From: Leifsonia sp. Leaf264
GTDB taxonomy: Bacteria > Actinomycetota > Actinomycetes > Actinomycetales > Microbacteriaceae
Direction of reading: 5' to 3'
Length of the DNA: 64,000 bases
Assembly (NCBI RefSeq): GCF_001422325.1
Contig: NZ_LMMR01000008.1
Coordinates: 1-64,000, forward strand
Part shown: positions 1 through 7,515 of the stretch, one piece after another
Layout: each line of letters begins with the position of its first letter
How positions within the stretch are numbered: the first letter of the stretch is position 1
Program-made: the position numbers and the translations under genes
Notes under the pieces: model-generated
The model's input: the letters and a program-made list of their open reading frames with translations, nothing else
Told to the model about the DNA's origin: nothing
Database searches by the model: none

Positions 1-2
1 AC

Positions 3-92
3 CCCGCACAGACAGCCTCGATGAACGACGCCCGCACCTGGCTCGAGTACCTCACACTCATCGCAACCCCTCACGTTGCAACGACTGTATGA
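3..92 (+). CDS. Possible C-terminal end of a gene cut by the window edge
   Basis: Frame 3 is open from the window edge to a TGA at 90-92 and gives about 29 residues containing NDARTWLEYL. The codon choice is GC-rich at third positions near the start and less so near the end. It would be convergent with the LacI gene. No family can be named from so short a piece, and it may be chance coding. Confidence 0.3.
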   Translation, partial: PAQTASMNDARTWLEYLTLIATPHVATTV

Positions 93-153
93 ATTCACCT
101 GGCGCTGAACCCCCGAAAATGGCGCGAGGCGACGGGTGTGCCGGCGGGAGCGC

Positions 154-1215
154 TCAGTCGGCGGTGCGCGGTGGCGCCGTCGTCGCGCCGCGGTGGAAGG
201 TGCTCGTGAAGGTGACGGATGCCGGATGCTCGCCGGCCAGCATCCGCACGACGGCCTCCCCGGCCGCCCGGCCCTTCGCCTGCGACGGCTGCACGAGCGT
301 CGTGAGGTCGTAGTCGAGGCCGTCGACGCGTACGCCGTCGAAGCCGACGACGCTGAGGTCCTCCGGCACCCGCAGGCCGAGCTCCTCGGCGGCGCGGATG
401 ACGCCGGCCGCCAGCAGGTCGCTCTGCGCGATGATCGCGGTCGGGCGTGGTGTCGCGGCCAGCAGTTCGCGGGCAGCGATGAGCCCCTCGTCGAGGTAGC
501 TGCCGGCTGCGACGACCCCGGCGGCGTCGGGGAAGACGTCGCGGGCACCGGCCAGGCGTTCGGTCGCGGTGGCGACACCGGAGGAGGCTGCGCGCTCCTC
601 GGTGAGAGCTCCGCGGGCGCGATCGGGCGCGAGCGGCAGCAGCACGATGCCGACCCTCTCGTGTCCGAGCTCGCGCAGGTGCTCGGCCCCGAGCCTGGTG
701 GCCTCGCGGTTGTCGAGGGCGATCTCGGGAACGTTCTCGCCGGCATCCCCCTCGATCACGACGGCCGGGATGCCCCGCTGCGTGAGCATGGCGATGGAGC
801 GCTCGAGGGTGGTGCTGCATCCGAACAGCACGACGGCGTCGAGGGGTGCCGTCTCGAGGCTCACCGGCTTGTCGCTGCCGGCGCCGGCCGTGAGCAGGAG
901 CAGTGCCGCGTCGATCTCGCCGATGGCCTCGCTGACCCCGTCGAGCATGGCGATGTTCACCGGGTCGCGGAAGGCCTCGCTCACGCGATCGTCGATCACG
1001 ACGCCGACGATGCCGCTGCGGCCGCGACGCAGCGAGCGGGCTCGCGGATCGGGGCCGGCGTAGTGCAACTCACGGGCGGCGGCGAGCACCCTCTCGCGCG
1101 TGGCATCCGACACCGGACCCGTGCCGCTGAAGGCGAGCGAGGCCGTCGATGGGGAGCATCCGGCGCGCGCTGCAACGTCAGCCAGGGTGGGGCGTGTGAT
1201 CGTGTCGCCGTCCAC
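154..1215 (-). CDS. LacI-family transcriptional regulator
   Basis: The 353-residue protein is a normal full-length LacI/GalR repressor. The N-terminal helix-turn-helix (about residues 9-30, TLADVAARAGCSPSTASLAF) is followed by the hinge-helix region near residues 41-68 and a periplasmic-binding-protein-like sugar-binding domain to the end. The GTG start at 1215 follows a strong GAGGAGG ribosome site. It is divergent from an MFS transporter, and two adjacent 14-base palindromes lie between them, so it most likely represses the transporter and itself in response to a small ligand. The ligand cannot be read from the sequence, and no sugar catabolic gene is directly adjacent. Confidence 0.92.
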   Translation of the reverse strand: MDGDTITRPTLADVAARAGCSPSTASLAFSGTGPVSDATRERVLAAARELHYAGPDPRARSLRRGRSGIVGVVIDDRVSEAFRDPVNIAMLDGVSEAIGEIDAALLLLTAGAGSDKPVSLETAPLDAVVLFGCSTTLERSIAMLTQRGIPAVVIEGDAGENVPEIALDNREATRLGAEHLRELGHERVGIVLLPLAPDRARGALTEERAASSGVATATERLAGARDVFPDAAGVVAAGSYLDEGLIAARELLAATPRPTAIIAQSDLLAAGVIRAAEELGLRVPEDLSVVGFDGVRVDGLDYDLTTLVQPSQAKGRAAGEAVVRMLAGEHPASVTFTSTFHRGATTAPPRTAD

Positions 1216-1276
1216 TGAATCCTCCTCGGCACGCGTGCGCCGGCTTGACCGCGGCGCTTCGTCGTCGGTAGTTTAG

Positions 1277-1304
1277 TCGAATCGATTCGATCGAATCGAT
1301 TCGA
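1277..1304. promoter_or_regulatory. Twin LacI-type operator
   Basis: Two exact, directly abutting copies of the perfect 14-base palindrome TCGAATCGATTCGA occupy 1277-1290 and 1291-1304. The AATCGATT core has the usual form of LacI-family half-sites. The position between the divergent LacI and MFS genes fits control of both promoters. Confidence 0.75.
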
Positions 1305-1367
1305 TACGCCAGAATGACAGTTCCGCCCGTTCCACCCCGCCCGGGCCTCTCAGCACAGGATCCTCCG

Positions 1368-2630
1368 ATGTCGCAGACCACTCCCCCTGACAGCAAAGCC
1401 GACACCCCGGTGCGCACCCGCCGGGAGCTCCTCGCCTGGCGCAACGCCGTCTTCGCCATCTTCTTCCTCAGCGGCCTCTCGATCGCCAGCTGGGTCGCCA
1501 GGATCCCCGCCGTGCGCGACGACACCGGGCTCACCCTCGGCGGCATCGGGCTCGTCATCTTCGGGATGTCGGCCGGCTCGGTGCTCGGCCTCATCGCGGC
1601 GCCGTGGTTCCTGGCCCGCATCGGCGCCCGCCGCGGCATGGTGTCGGCACTCGTCCTCGTCGCGATCGGCATCGTCATCGTCGGGCTCGGCAGCACGGTG
1701 CTGGCGGCGCCCGCGGTCATCTTCGTCGGCATGGCCATGTTCGGCTTCGGCAACGGGGCCTGCGACGTGATGATGAACGTCGAGGGCGCCCTCGCCGAGC
1801 GTGAGAACGGCAAGACGCTCATGCCCCTCATGCACGCCTTCTTCAGCTTCGGAACCGTCGCCGGCGCCGGCATCGGGGCGCTCGCCTCGGGCCTCGACAT
1901 CCCCGTCGCCCTGCACCTGATCGTCATCGGGGCGCTCATCGTGACGGCCATCCTGATCACCATCAGGTTCATCCCCATCCGCGAGTCGGCCGGCGACGCC
2001 CGCGCCGGCCAACCGCGCGAGCCGTGGCGCGAGCGCATGCGCCACTCGATCGCGGCGTGGAGCGACGTGCGCCTGATCTTCATCGGCGTGATCATGCTCG
2101 GGATGTCGTTCGCCGAAGGAAGCGCCAACGACTGGCTCGCCCTGGCCACAGTCGACGGCCACGGCTACGACAACACCACCGGAGCCCTCGTCTTCGGCCT
2201 GTTCGTGACGGCCATGACCGTGAGCCGCGTCGTCGGCGGACCCGTGCTCGACAGGTTCGGCCGCGTGCCCGTGCTGCGCACCTGCGCCGCCCTCGGCGTG
2301 CTCGGCCTGCTGCTGTTCATCTACGGCACCGAGACCTGGATGCTCCTCACCGGCGTCGTACTCTGGGGCTTCGGATGCGCCCTCGGCTTCCCCGTCGGCA
2401 TGTCGGCCGCAGCGGACGTCGACGACGACGAGGCCGCCGCGGCTCGAGTCAGCGCCGTCGCCATCATCGGGTACTGCGCGTTCCTGGCCGGCCCGCCGCT
2501 GCTCGGCTTCCTCGGCCAGCACTTCGGCATCCTGAACGCCCTGCTCGTGCTCCTGGTGCTCATGGTGCTCGCGGGCCTCGCCGCCCCGGCCGCCAGGGAG
2601 CGCACGAAGGTCGGCGCCCCCGCCGCCTAG
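1368..2630 (+). CDS. MFS transporter, YbjJ-like
   Basis: From the ATG at 1368 the protein has 420 residues and about twelve hydrophobic segments, the size of a typical major facilitator. The early segment SWVARIPAVRD and the following glycine-rich helix resemble YbjJ-type MFS permeases. An ATG at 1314 is in frame but lies only ten bases from the operator and would leave no room for a promoter and leader, so the later start is preferred. The gene is divergent from the LacI regulator. Substrate is unknown; a sugar or small organic solute is likely because of the LacI partner. Efflux rather than uptake is possible. Confidence 0.85.
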   Translation: MSQTTPPDSKADTPVRTRRELLAWRNAVFAIFFLSGLSIASWVARIPAVRDDTGLTLGGIGLVIFGMSAGSVLGLIAAPWFLARIGARRGMVSALVLVAIGIVIVGLGSTVLAAPAVIFVGMAMFGFGNGACDVMMNVEGALAERENGKTLMPLMHAFFSFGTVAGAGIGALASGLDIPVALHLIVIGALIVTAILITIRFIPIRESAGDARAGQPREPWRERMRHSIAAWSDVRLIFIGVIMLGMSFAEGSANDWLALATVDGHGYDNTTGALVFGLFVTAMTVSRVVGGPVLDRFGRVPVLRTCAALGVLGLLLFIYGTETWMLLTGVVLWGFGCALGFPVGMSAAADVDDDEAAAARVSAVAIIGYCAFLAGPPLLGFLGQHFGILNALLVLLVLMVLAGLAAPAARERTKVGAPAA

Positions 2631-2649
2631 AGTCATCCGATCGAGCGCA

Positions 2650-2655
2650 TAAACT
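2650..2655 (+). promoter_or_regulatory. Leaderless -10 element TAAACT before nucS
   Basis: TAAACT is followed by six bases and then the GTG start at 2662, the arrangement of a leaderless actinobacterial promoter. No Shine-Dalgarno sequence is visible. Confidence 0.6.
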
Positions 2656-2661
2656 CATCCG

Positions 2662-3357
2662 GTGCGTCTTGTCATTGCGAAGTGTTCCGTCGACTACGCG
2701 GGACGCCTGAGCGCGCACCTGCCCCTGGCCACACGGCTCCTCATGCTGAAGGCCGACGGCAGCCTCCTCGTGCACTCCGACGGCGGCAGCTACAAGCCGC
2801 TCAACTGGATGAGCCCGCCGTGCACGATCAGCATGAGCGAGCCGAGCGATGAGCAGCGCGAGTTCGGCATCACCGAACTCTGGACCGTGACGCAGGCCAA
2901 GACCGCCGACCTGCTCATTGTCTCCATCCACGAGGTGCTGCACGACTCGGCCCATGAGCTCGGCATCGACCCCGGCCTCCAGAAGGACGGCGTCGAGGCG
3001 CACCTGCAGAAGCTCCTGGCCGAGCAGATCGAACTCCTCGGCGAAGGACACAGGCTCGTCCGCCGCGAGTACATGACGGCGATCGGCCCGGTCGACATCC
3101 TGGCGACGGATGCCGACGGCGGCTCCGTCGCGGTCGAGCTCAAGCGCCGCGGCGACATCGACGGCGTCGAGCAGCTGACGCGCTACCTCGAGCTGATGAA
3201 TCGCGACCCACGCCTGGCCCCAGTGCAGGGGGTGTTCGCCGCGCAGGAGATCAAGCCGCAGGCTCGGACTCTCGCCGAGGATCGCGGCATCCGCTGCCTC
3301 GTCCTGGACTACGACGCCATGCGGGGCATCGACAACGCGGACGAACGACTGTTCTAA
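2662..3357 (+). CDS. nucS: NucS/EndoMS mismatch-specific endonuclease
   Basis: This 231-residue protein is the actinobacterial and archaeal NucS, which cuts both strands at mismatches and gives non-canonical mismatch repair in organisms lacking MutS-MutL. The N-terminal half is the DNA-binding and dimer domain. The C-terminal RecB-like nuclease domain carries the D-ExK core at D145, E159 and K161 (GPVDI and VELKRR), with Q171 after it. The last residues, DERLF, match the C-terminal sliding-clamp-binding tail known in this family. It follows the MFS gene by 31 bases but has its own leaderless promoter, so it is probably an independent housekeeping gene. Confidence 0.95.
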   Translation: MRLVIAKCSVDYAGRLSAHLPLATRLLMLKADGSLLVHSDGGSYKPLNWMSPPCTISMSEPSDEQREFGITELWTVTQAKTADLLIVSIHEVLHDSAHELGIDPGLQKDGVEAHLQKLLAEQIELLGEGHRLVRREYMTAIGPVDILATDADGGSVAVELKRRGDIDGVEQLTRYLELMNRDPRLAPVQGVFAAQEIKPQARTLAEDRGIRCLVLDYDAMRGIDNADERLF

Positions 3358-3462
3358 GGCCTCGTCGACGCACCTCCGAGCCGTTCCACTTCCTGTGCGC
3401 GTGCTGAGCAACGGCTGAGTACGCATACAGCCCGCATTCCGGCTCTGCACACCTTGCTCCCC

Positions 3463-3468
3463 TACTAT
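3463..3468 (+). promoter_or_regulatory. Leaderless -10 element TACTAT before the HAD gene
   Basis: TACTAT, six bases, then GTG at 3475. This spacing decides the start against the in-frame TTG at 3454, which lies upstream of the promoter element. Confidence 0.6.
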
Positions 3469-3474
3469 TTCCCC

Positions 3475-4164
3475 GTGAGCACCACCGACACCCTCAGCAT
3501 TCCGACCACGGCCACCCGCACGTGGACCACCGTCCTCTTCGACCTCGACGGCACGATCGTCGACTCCGCACCCGGCATCACGGCCGCCCTCGAGCGCACT
3601 CTCGTCGCGCTCGGGCTGCCGGTTCCGGATGCGGCCGGACTCCTCTCCTACGTCGGCCCTCCGCTCCTGGAGAGCTTCATGGAGCGCGCCGGCATGACGG
3701 AGCCCGAGGCCCGACACGCCCTCAACCTCTACCGCGCCGACTACAACTCCACCGCCGTCGAGACCGCGGTCTTCCCCGGCATGGCCGGCCTGCTCGAGCG
3801 CCTGCACAAGTCGGGCGTCCCCCTCGCCCTGGCGACCAGCAAGCCCGAGACCATCGCCACCCTCGTGCTCGAGCACTTCGACCTCGCACGGTACTTCACC
3901 GTGATCACCGGGGCGACCGAGGACGAGTCGCGCAGCGAGAAGGCCGACGTCATCGCCGAGGCCCTGCGCCGCCTGCAGGCCCTCGGCATCGACACCAGCC
4001 ACGCCGTCATGGTCGGCGACCGCTCGCACGACGCCCTCGGGGCAGCGGCCCACGGCATCCCGACGCTCATGGTCGAATGGGGCTACGGCTCACCGGCCGA
4101 GGCCGTCGACGCGATCGGAACCGTGTACTCGGCCGACCAGCTCGCCAAGAAGCTGCTCTCCTAA
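3475..4164 (+). CDS. HAD-superfamily phosphatase, phosphoglycolate phosphatase-like
   Basis: The 229-residue protein carries all HAD motifs: the nucleophile motif LFDLDGT (D23, D25), motif II in LATSKPE, the lysine of motif III in SEKADVI, and the acidic motif IV in MVGDRSHD. The cap between motifs I and II is helical, as in Gph and PpaX phosphatases, so it hydrolyses a small phosphate monoester in the cytosol. The exact substrate (phosphoglycolate, pyrophosphate or a nucleotide) cannot be told. The GTG at 3475 is chosen from the leaderless promoter. The next gene, on the same strand, begins 65 bases downstream. Confidence 0.85.
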   Translation: MSTTDTLSIPTTATRTWTTVLFDLDGTIVDSAPGITAALERTLVALGLPVPDAAGLLSYVGPPLLESFMERAGMTEPEARHALNLYRADYNSTAVETAVFPGMAGLLERLHKSGVPLALATSKPETIATLVLEHFDLARYFTVITGATEDESRSEKADVIAEALRRLQALGIDTSHAVMVGDRSHDALGAAAHGIPTLMVEWGYGSPAEAVDAIGTVYSADQLAKKLLS

Positions 4165-4229
4165 CCGCAGGAACGCGGCGTCGTCGTCGCGACGAGAACG
4201 CCACGCCAGCCCCGTCGAAAGGCCCCACC

Positions 4230-5084
4230 ATGCGCGCCGCCAACGTCACCGGTCCCGTCGCCCACCACGGTGAAGGCCCGGTCTGGAGCGAGTCATGGGG
4301 CGGCCTCCGCTTCGTCGACCTGACCGAGGGCGACCTCCTGACGCTCGAGGCCGACGGCACCTCGGTTCGCCGGCTCGATATCGGCAGCCCTGTCGCCGCC
4401 TTCGTCCGGCCGCGATCCAACGGCGGCTACATCGTCGCGACCGAGCGCGGCCTGGGTCTCAGCGATGATCCGGATGCCGCACCCACGCGCACCGTCGAGT
4501 TCTGGACCGACCCCGGCATCCGCATGAACGACGGCACCACCGACCCGCTCGGACGCCTCTACGCCGGTTCCATGTCGTACGCCGAGGAGACCGGCGCCGC
4601 GAAGCTGTACGGAGTCGGCACCGACCTGGCGGCGTCAGTGGTGCTCGACTCCGTGACCATCTCGAACGGGATCGCCTTCTCCCCCGACGGCAGCCTCTGC
4701 TACTACGCCGACACCCCGACCGGTCGCATCGACGTGTTCGACAACGTCGACGGGGTGCTGCGCGATCGGCGACCCTTCGTCACCATCGATGCCGCCATCG
4801 GCTACCCCGACGGCTTCACCGTCGACGCGGATGGCCGGGTCTGGGTCGCCCTCTGGGCCGGCTCGGCCGTGCACGCCTACGACCCCGACGGCGGGCTGGC
4901 CTCCATCGTCGAGCTCCCGGTCTCCCAGGTCAGCGCCTGCACCTTCGGCGGAGCCGACCTGGGCACGCTCTACATCACCACGTCTCGCCAGGGCTTCTCG
5001 CCCGATGACGAACCCGAGGCGGGATCGCTGTTCTCCGTGCGTCCCGGTGTCACGGGCCTGCCCGTCGTGCCGTTCGCCGGCTGA
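4230..5084 (+). CDS. SMP-30/gluconolaconase-family sugar lactonase
   Basis: The 284-residue protein is a six-bladed beta-propeller of the SMP-30/LRE family. The metal-binding residues are visible: E15 in GEGPVW, N100 in RMNDG, N146 in SNGIAF and D194 in YPDGF. Such enzymes hydrolyse sugar lactones such as gluconolactone, xylonolactone or arabinolactone to aldonates with a divalent metal. The ATG at 4230 follows GAAAGG. It could supply the lactonase step that the galactose-type pathway near 54-60 kb lacks, but it is 50 kb away and nothing links them directly. Confidence 0.88.
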   Translation: MRAANVTGPVAHHGEGPVWSESWGGLRFVDLTEGDLLTLEADGTSVRRLDIGSPVAAFVRPRSNGGYIVATERGLGLSDDPDAAPTRTVEFWTDPGIRMNDGTTDPLGRLYAGSMSYAEETGAAKLYGVGTDLAASVVLDSVTISNGIAFSPDGSLCYYADTPTGRIDVFDNVDGVLRDRRPFVTIDAAIGYPDGFTVDADGRVWVALWAGSAVHAYDPDGGLASIVELPVSQVSACTFGGADLGTLYITTSRQGFSPDDEPEAGSLFSVRPGVTGLPVVPFAG

Positions 5085-5102
5085 CGGTTCTCGCGCACGA
5101 CC

Positions 5103-5144
5103 GCCGCCGACGACGGCCACACCTCTGTGTGCACGGCCGGCGGC
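5103..5144. terminator. Nested hairpin after the lactonase gene
   Basis: Outer arms GCCGCCG (5103-5109) and CGGCGGC (5138-5144) enclose CACAC-CTCT-GTGTG (5118-5131). There is no T-run, which is common for actinobacterial terminators. The rest of 5145-5270 shows nothing recognisable. Confidence 0.4.
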
Positions 5145-5276
5145 TTTCGGGTCCCCGCCATCCGTGCGCCCCCCACTGGGCGGTGCAAGCCGTCGTCAGG
5201 CGTTGCGCTCGAACGCTCGCCTGCGGCTGGGCCGACAGGACGTTCGGCGAGTCTATTGGTGGCGAACCACGAAAAC

Positions 5277-5294
5277 AAACCAGTCGTCCCGTTT
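5277..5294. promoter_or_regulatory. Imperfect palindrome before the TetR gene
   Basis: AAAC at 5277-5280 and GTTT at 5291-5294 flank a ten-base centre. The A/C-rich left and G/T-rich right halves resemble the autoregulatory elements bound by gamma-butyrolactone receptors. It lies 66 bases before the TetR start and could be its own operator. The similarity is weak. Confidence 0.3.
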
Positions 5295-5359
5295 AGGTCG
5301 CGCGGCGACGACACCGCCCCATTGTGGGTACGCTTTTCTCGGGGCGAGCGGAGGAACGG

Positions 5360-5998
5360 ATGACGCAGCAACAGCGCGCCCAATTGACACGGGAACGCGC
5401 CATCGAGGGCGCAGCGGCAGTGTTCGCCCGGGTCGGGTATGCGGCGGCATCCATCTCCGACATCTCCTCGGAGACCGGGGTGTCGAAGGGCTCGCTCTAC
5501 TTCCACTTCAGTTCGAAGGAGGAGATCGCACGGGCCGTGCTGGAGCGCGAGCAGGAGTTGGGCAAGCAGTCGGCCGAGCGTGTGATCGCGGCATCCGCCA
5601 GCAGCCTCGAGGCGACCATGGGTCTCTGCGCCGACTTCGCGCACTGGATGAGCACGAGCATCCTCGCTCGTGCCGGCGTGCGACTCACCACGGAGACGAC
5701 GACGTTCGACCCGCCGCTGCGCGGTCCGTTCGAGGACTGGATCCCGCTCATCGGCGCGCTCCTCGAAGGCGCTCTCGCTGAGGGCGACCTCCGTCCGGAC
5801 GTGGATCCGCCCACTCTCGCTCACTTCGTCATCCCCGCATTCACCGGGGTGCAGATGGCCTCGGGGGTGCTCACGGGCTACGGCGACCTGATCCGTCGCG
5901 TGCGCGAGATGTGGATCGTCATCCTTCCCGGCATGGTGCGCCCCGAACGGATGGCGGCCGCCCTCGAGGCGCTCGACCGCGTGCTGCCGGACGTCTGA
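5360..5998 (+). CDS. TetR-family regulator, gamma-butyrolactone-receptor-like
   Basis: The 212-residue protein has an N-terminal TetR helix-turn-helix (about residues 8-55) with the recognition segment GVSKGSLYFHFSSKEEIARAV. The combination KGxLYFHF-SSKEE followed by a basic-acidic helix is the form seen in ScbR/ArpA-type butyrolactone receptors. The ATG at 5360 is preceded by GGAGG. No butyrolactone synthase of the AfsA type is present, so the ligand is open and a generic TetR repressor remains possible. A palindrome 66 bases upstream may be its operator. Confidence 0.8.
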   Translation: MTQQQRAQLTRERAIEGAAAVFARVGYAAASISDISSETGVSKGSLYFHFSSKEEIARAVLEREQELGKQSAERVIAASASSLEATMGLCADFAHWMSTSILARAGVRLTTETTTFDPPLRGPFEDWIPLIGALLEGALAEGDLRPDVDPPTLAHFVIPAFTGVQMASGVLTGYGDLIRRVREMWIVILPGMVRPERMAAALEALDRVLPDV

Positions 5999-6182
5999 CG
6001 CGACGCCTGACGCGACGTCGTGCCGACATCAGGCTCGCTGTCGGACCGACGTGATCGGACTGCGCCGACGCGCCGCGTCCGTCATCAGCGTCGACTCCTC
6101 CCTAGCGCGGCCCAGTCGCGCGCGCCTACCATGGCAGTCCGGGCACGACGACGTGGCCGGGCGAGGTGAGAGAGGGCGTTCG

Positions 6183-6395
6183 ATGAGTCAGACCCCGAGT
6201 GACGAGACCGGCCGCGACGAGACCGAGGGCCAGTACACCGAGAAGGACGGCGAGGGCGCTTCCGAGCGCGAGGTGCACGGCCAGTACACCGAGACCGATG
6301 GCGTCGGCCCCGATCCCAGCGTGGAGGGCGCCTACACCGATGAGGATTCGCCGGCCGCCGAGTCCGAGGGCGACTTCACCCGCACCGACGAGTAG
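6183..6395 (+). CDS. Small acidic protein with YT-x-x-D repeats
   Basis: The 70-residue protein starts at ATG 6183 after GAGAGAGGG. It has no hydrophobic segment and is very acidic. It contains four spaced copies of a short unit: GQYTEKDGEG, GQYTETDGVG, GAYTDEDSPA and GDFTRTDE, each about 15-20 residues apart. Similar short YT-repeat proteins of unknown function occur in Microbacteriaceae. The repeats suggest a disordered protein that binds a metal or a partner at each unit, but no role is shown. It stands alone, between the TetR gene and a convergent hexapeptide gene. Confidence 0.7.
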   Translation: MSQTPSDETGRDETEGQYTEKDGEGASEREVHGQYTETDGVGPDPSVEGAYTDEDSPAAESEGDFTRTDE

Positions 6396-6468
6396 TCCCG
6401 GCGCTGATGGTACGACTGCTCCGAGCCGGCTGCCGGGGCAGGCTGACGGCGCGGGCTGTCAGCGACGG

Positions 6469-7062
6469 CTACTGCACCAGGCGATCATCGCGGTGGGCGC
6501 CGTAGAAGGCGGCCTGCCAGCGCATGATCTCGCGCATGCCGGCCTCGGGACCGACGCCGTAGACGGTGGAGACGAAGCCGAGCTCGCGCTGGATCGCCCA
6601 GATCTCGTCGTGCCGTTCCGGCGGCAGGATGCTGGCCGGCGTTCCGACCGCGACCCAGCCGATCGGCACGATCGCCCCCGGGTCGATCGTGGTGTTCACC
6701 TGCACCACGCCGTTGATGCGCACCTCCGCGTCGGCCCCGATCACGGCGCCGGGAAAGACCGATGCGCCCGTCGCGATGAACACCTCGTCGCCCACGCTGG
6801 CTCCGTTGATGTGCGCCCTGGGGCCGATCATCACGGCAGACCCGATGACCACCGGATGCCCCTCCCGGCCGCGCAGCAGGGCGCCCTCCAAGATCACGAC
6901 GTCGTCGCCCACGGTGATCGGGCCGTCCTCGGCGCTCAGCACGGCGCCGTGCAGCACGCGCACGTTCTCACCCAGGGTCACGTCACCCGAGATCACGGCG
7001 GTCGACGCGACGACAGCGGAGGCCGGCACGACAGGGGTGCGGCCACGATGTTCGATGAGCAT
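6469..7062 (-). CDS. Left-handed beta-helix protein, gamma-carbonic-anhydrase-like
   Basis: The 197-residue protein is built of hexapeptide repeats (for example ASAVVASTAVISGDVTLG and later INGASVGDEVFIATGASV) that form a left-handed beta-helix from about residue 10 to 150, followed by a C-terminal helix. This is the fold of gamma-carbonic anhydrases and the PaaY/CaiE group. The three metal-binding histidines expected of an active gamma-carbonic anhydrase are not clearly present, so enzymatic activity is uncertain. It is transcribed from a leaderless promoter just upstream. Confidence 0.82.
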   Translation of the reverse strand: MLIEHRGRTPVVPASAVVASTAVISGDVTLGENVRVLHGAVLSAEDGPITVGDDVVILEGALLRGREGHPVVIGSAVMIGPRAHINGASVGDEVFIATGASVFPGAVIGADAEVRINGVVQVNTTIDPGAIVPIGWVAVGTPASILPPERHDEIWAIQRELGFVSTVYGVGPEAGMREIMRWQAAFYGAHRDDRLVQ

Positions 7063-7068
7063 GCGGTC

Positions 7069-7074
7069 AGCCTA
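7069..7074 (-). promoter_or_regulatory. Leaderless -10 element TAGGCT before the hexapeptide gene
   Basis: Read on the minus strand, TAGGCT is followed by six bases (GACCGC) and the ATG at 7062. Confidence 0.55.
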
Positions 7075-7140
7075 GGGGCGGTCCGGGGCGGGCGGGACGG
7101 GCGGCCGGGGGCGGCCGATCCGGTTCCGGCCCGCGCCCTT

Positions 7141-7396
7141 GCTCGCCAGGTACGGCCGCTGCATGCCAGGGCACGCGGCCGCACCTGGCGACCCGAAGGG
7201 TGCTCAGCGGCCACAACCGGCGAGCCGGGCGGTCCGCCCGATCCGGACGGGCCGGCCGCCACGCTCTCCGCTCGCCAACTACGGCCGCCCCCGGTCCCGG
7301 CGCACACCCCAGCTCGCCAGGTACGGCCGCTGCATGCCCGGACACGCGGCCGCACATGGCGATCCGAAGGGTGCTCAGCGGCCACAACCGGCCAGC
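7141..7396. repeat. Cluster of five copies of an 18-base dispersed unit
   Basis: The unit GCTCGCCAnnTACGGCCG occurs at 7141-7158, 7270-7287 and 7312-7329. Its reverse form CGGCCACAACCGGCnAGC occurs at 7208-7225 and 7379-7396. Units at 7141/7208 and 7312/7379 belong to an approximately 85-base direct repeat spaced 171 bases apart. Three more copies lie near 19.8 kb. Between these genes I see no coding sequence. Confidence 0.75.
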
Positions 7397-7430
7397 CGCC
7401 CGATCCGCCCGGCCGATCCGACGGGCCTAC

Positions 7431-7470
7431 GGACGGACGGTCGGTCGGACGGACGGACAGACGGACGGGC
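7431..7470. repeat. Tetranucleotide repeat of GGAC/GGTC
   Basis: Ten tetranucleotides, GGAC or GGTC with one AGAC, run without a break just before the end of the hydrolase gene. Such a tract can change length by slippage; it is non-coding here. Confidence 0.8.
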
Positions 7471-7515
7471 CGAACCTGATCGCGGCGCGCCAGCCGGCCG
7501 CCGAGGGTCGCCGCC

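Noticed and set aside
2024-2710. Long arginine- or histidine-rich open frames opposite or across real genes
   Set aside because: They are shadows of GC-rich genes in other frames, shown by low-complexity composition and lack of any recognisable domain.
7141-7396. Repeat cluster as a CRISPR array or origin of replication
   Set aside because: Unit spacing and orientation are irregular, there is no cas gene, and no dnaA-box pattern or AT-rich region accompanies it.
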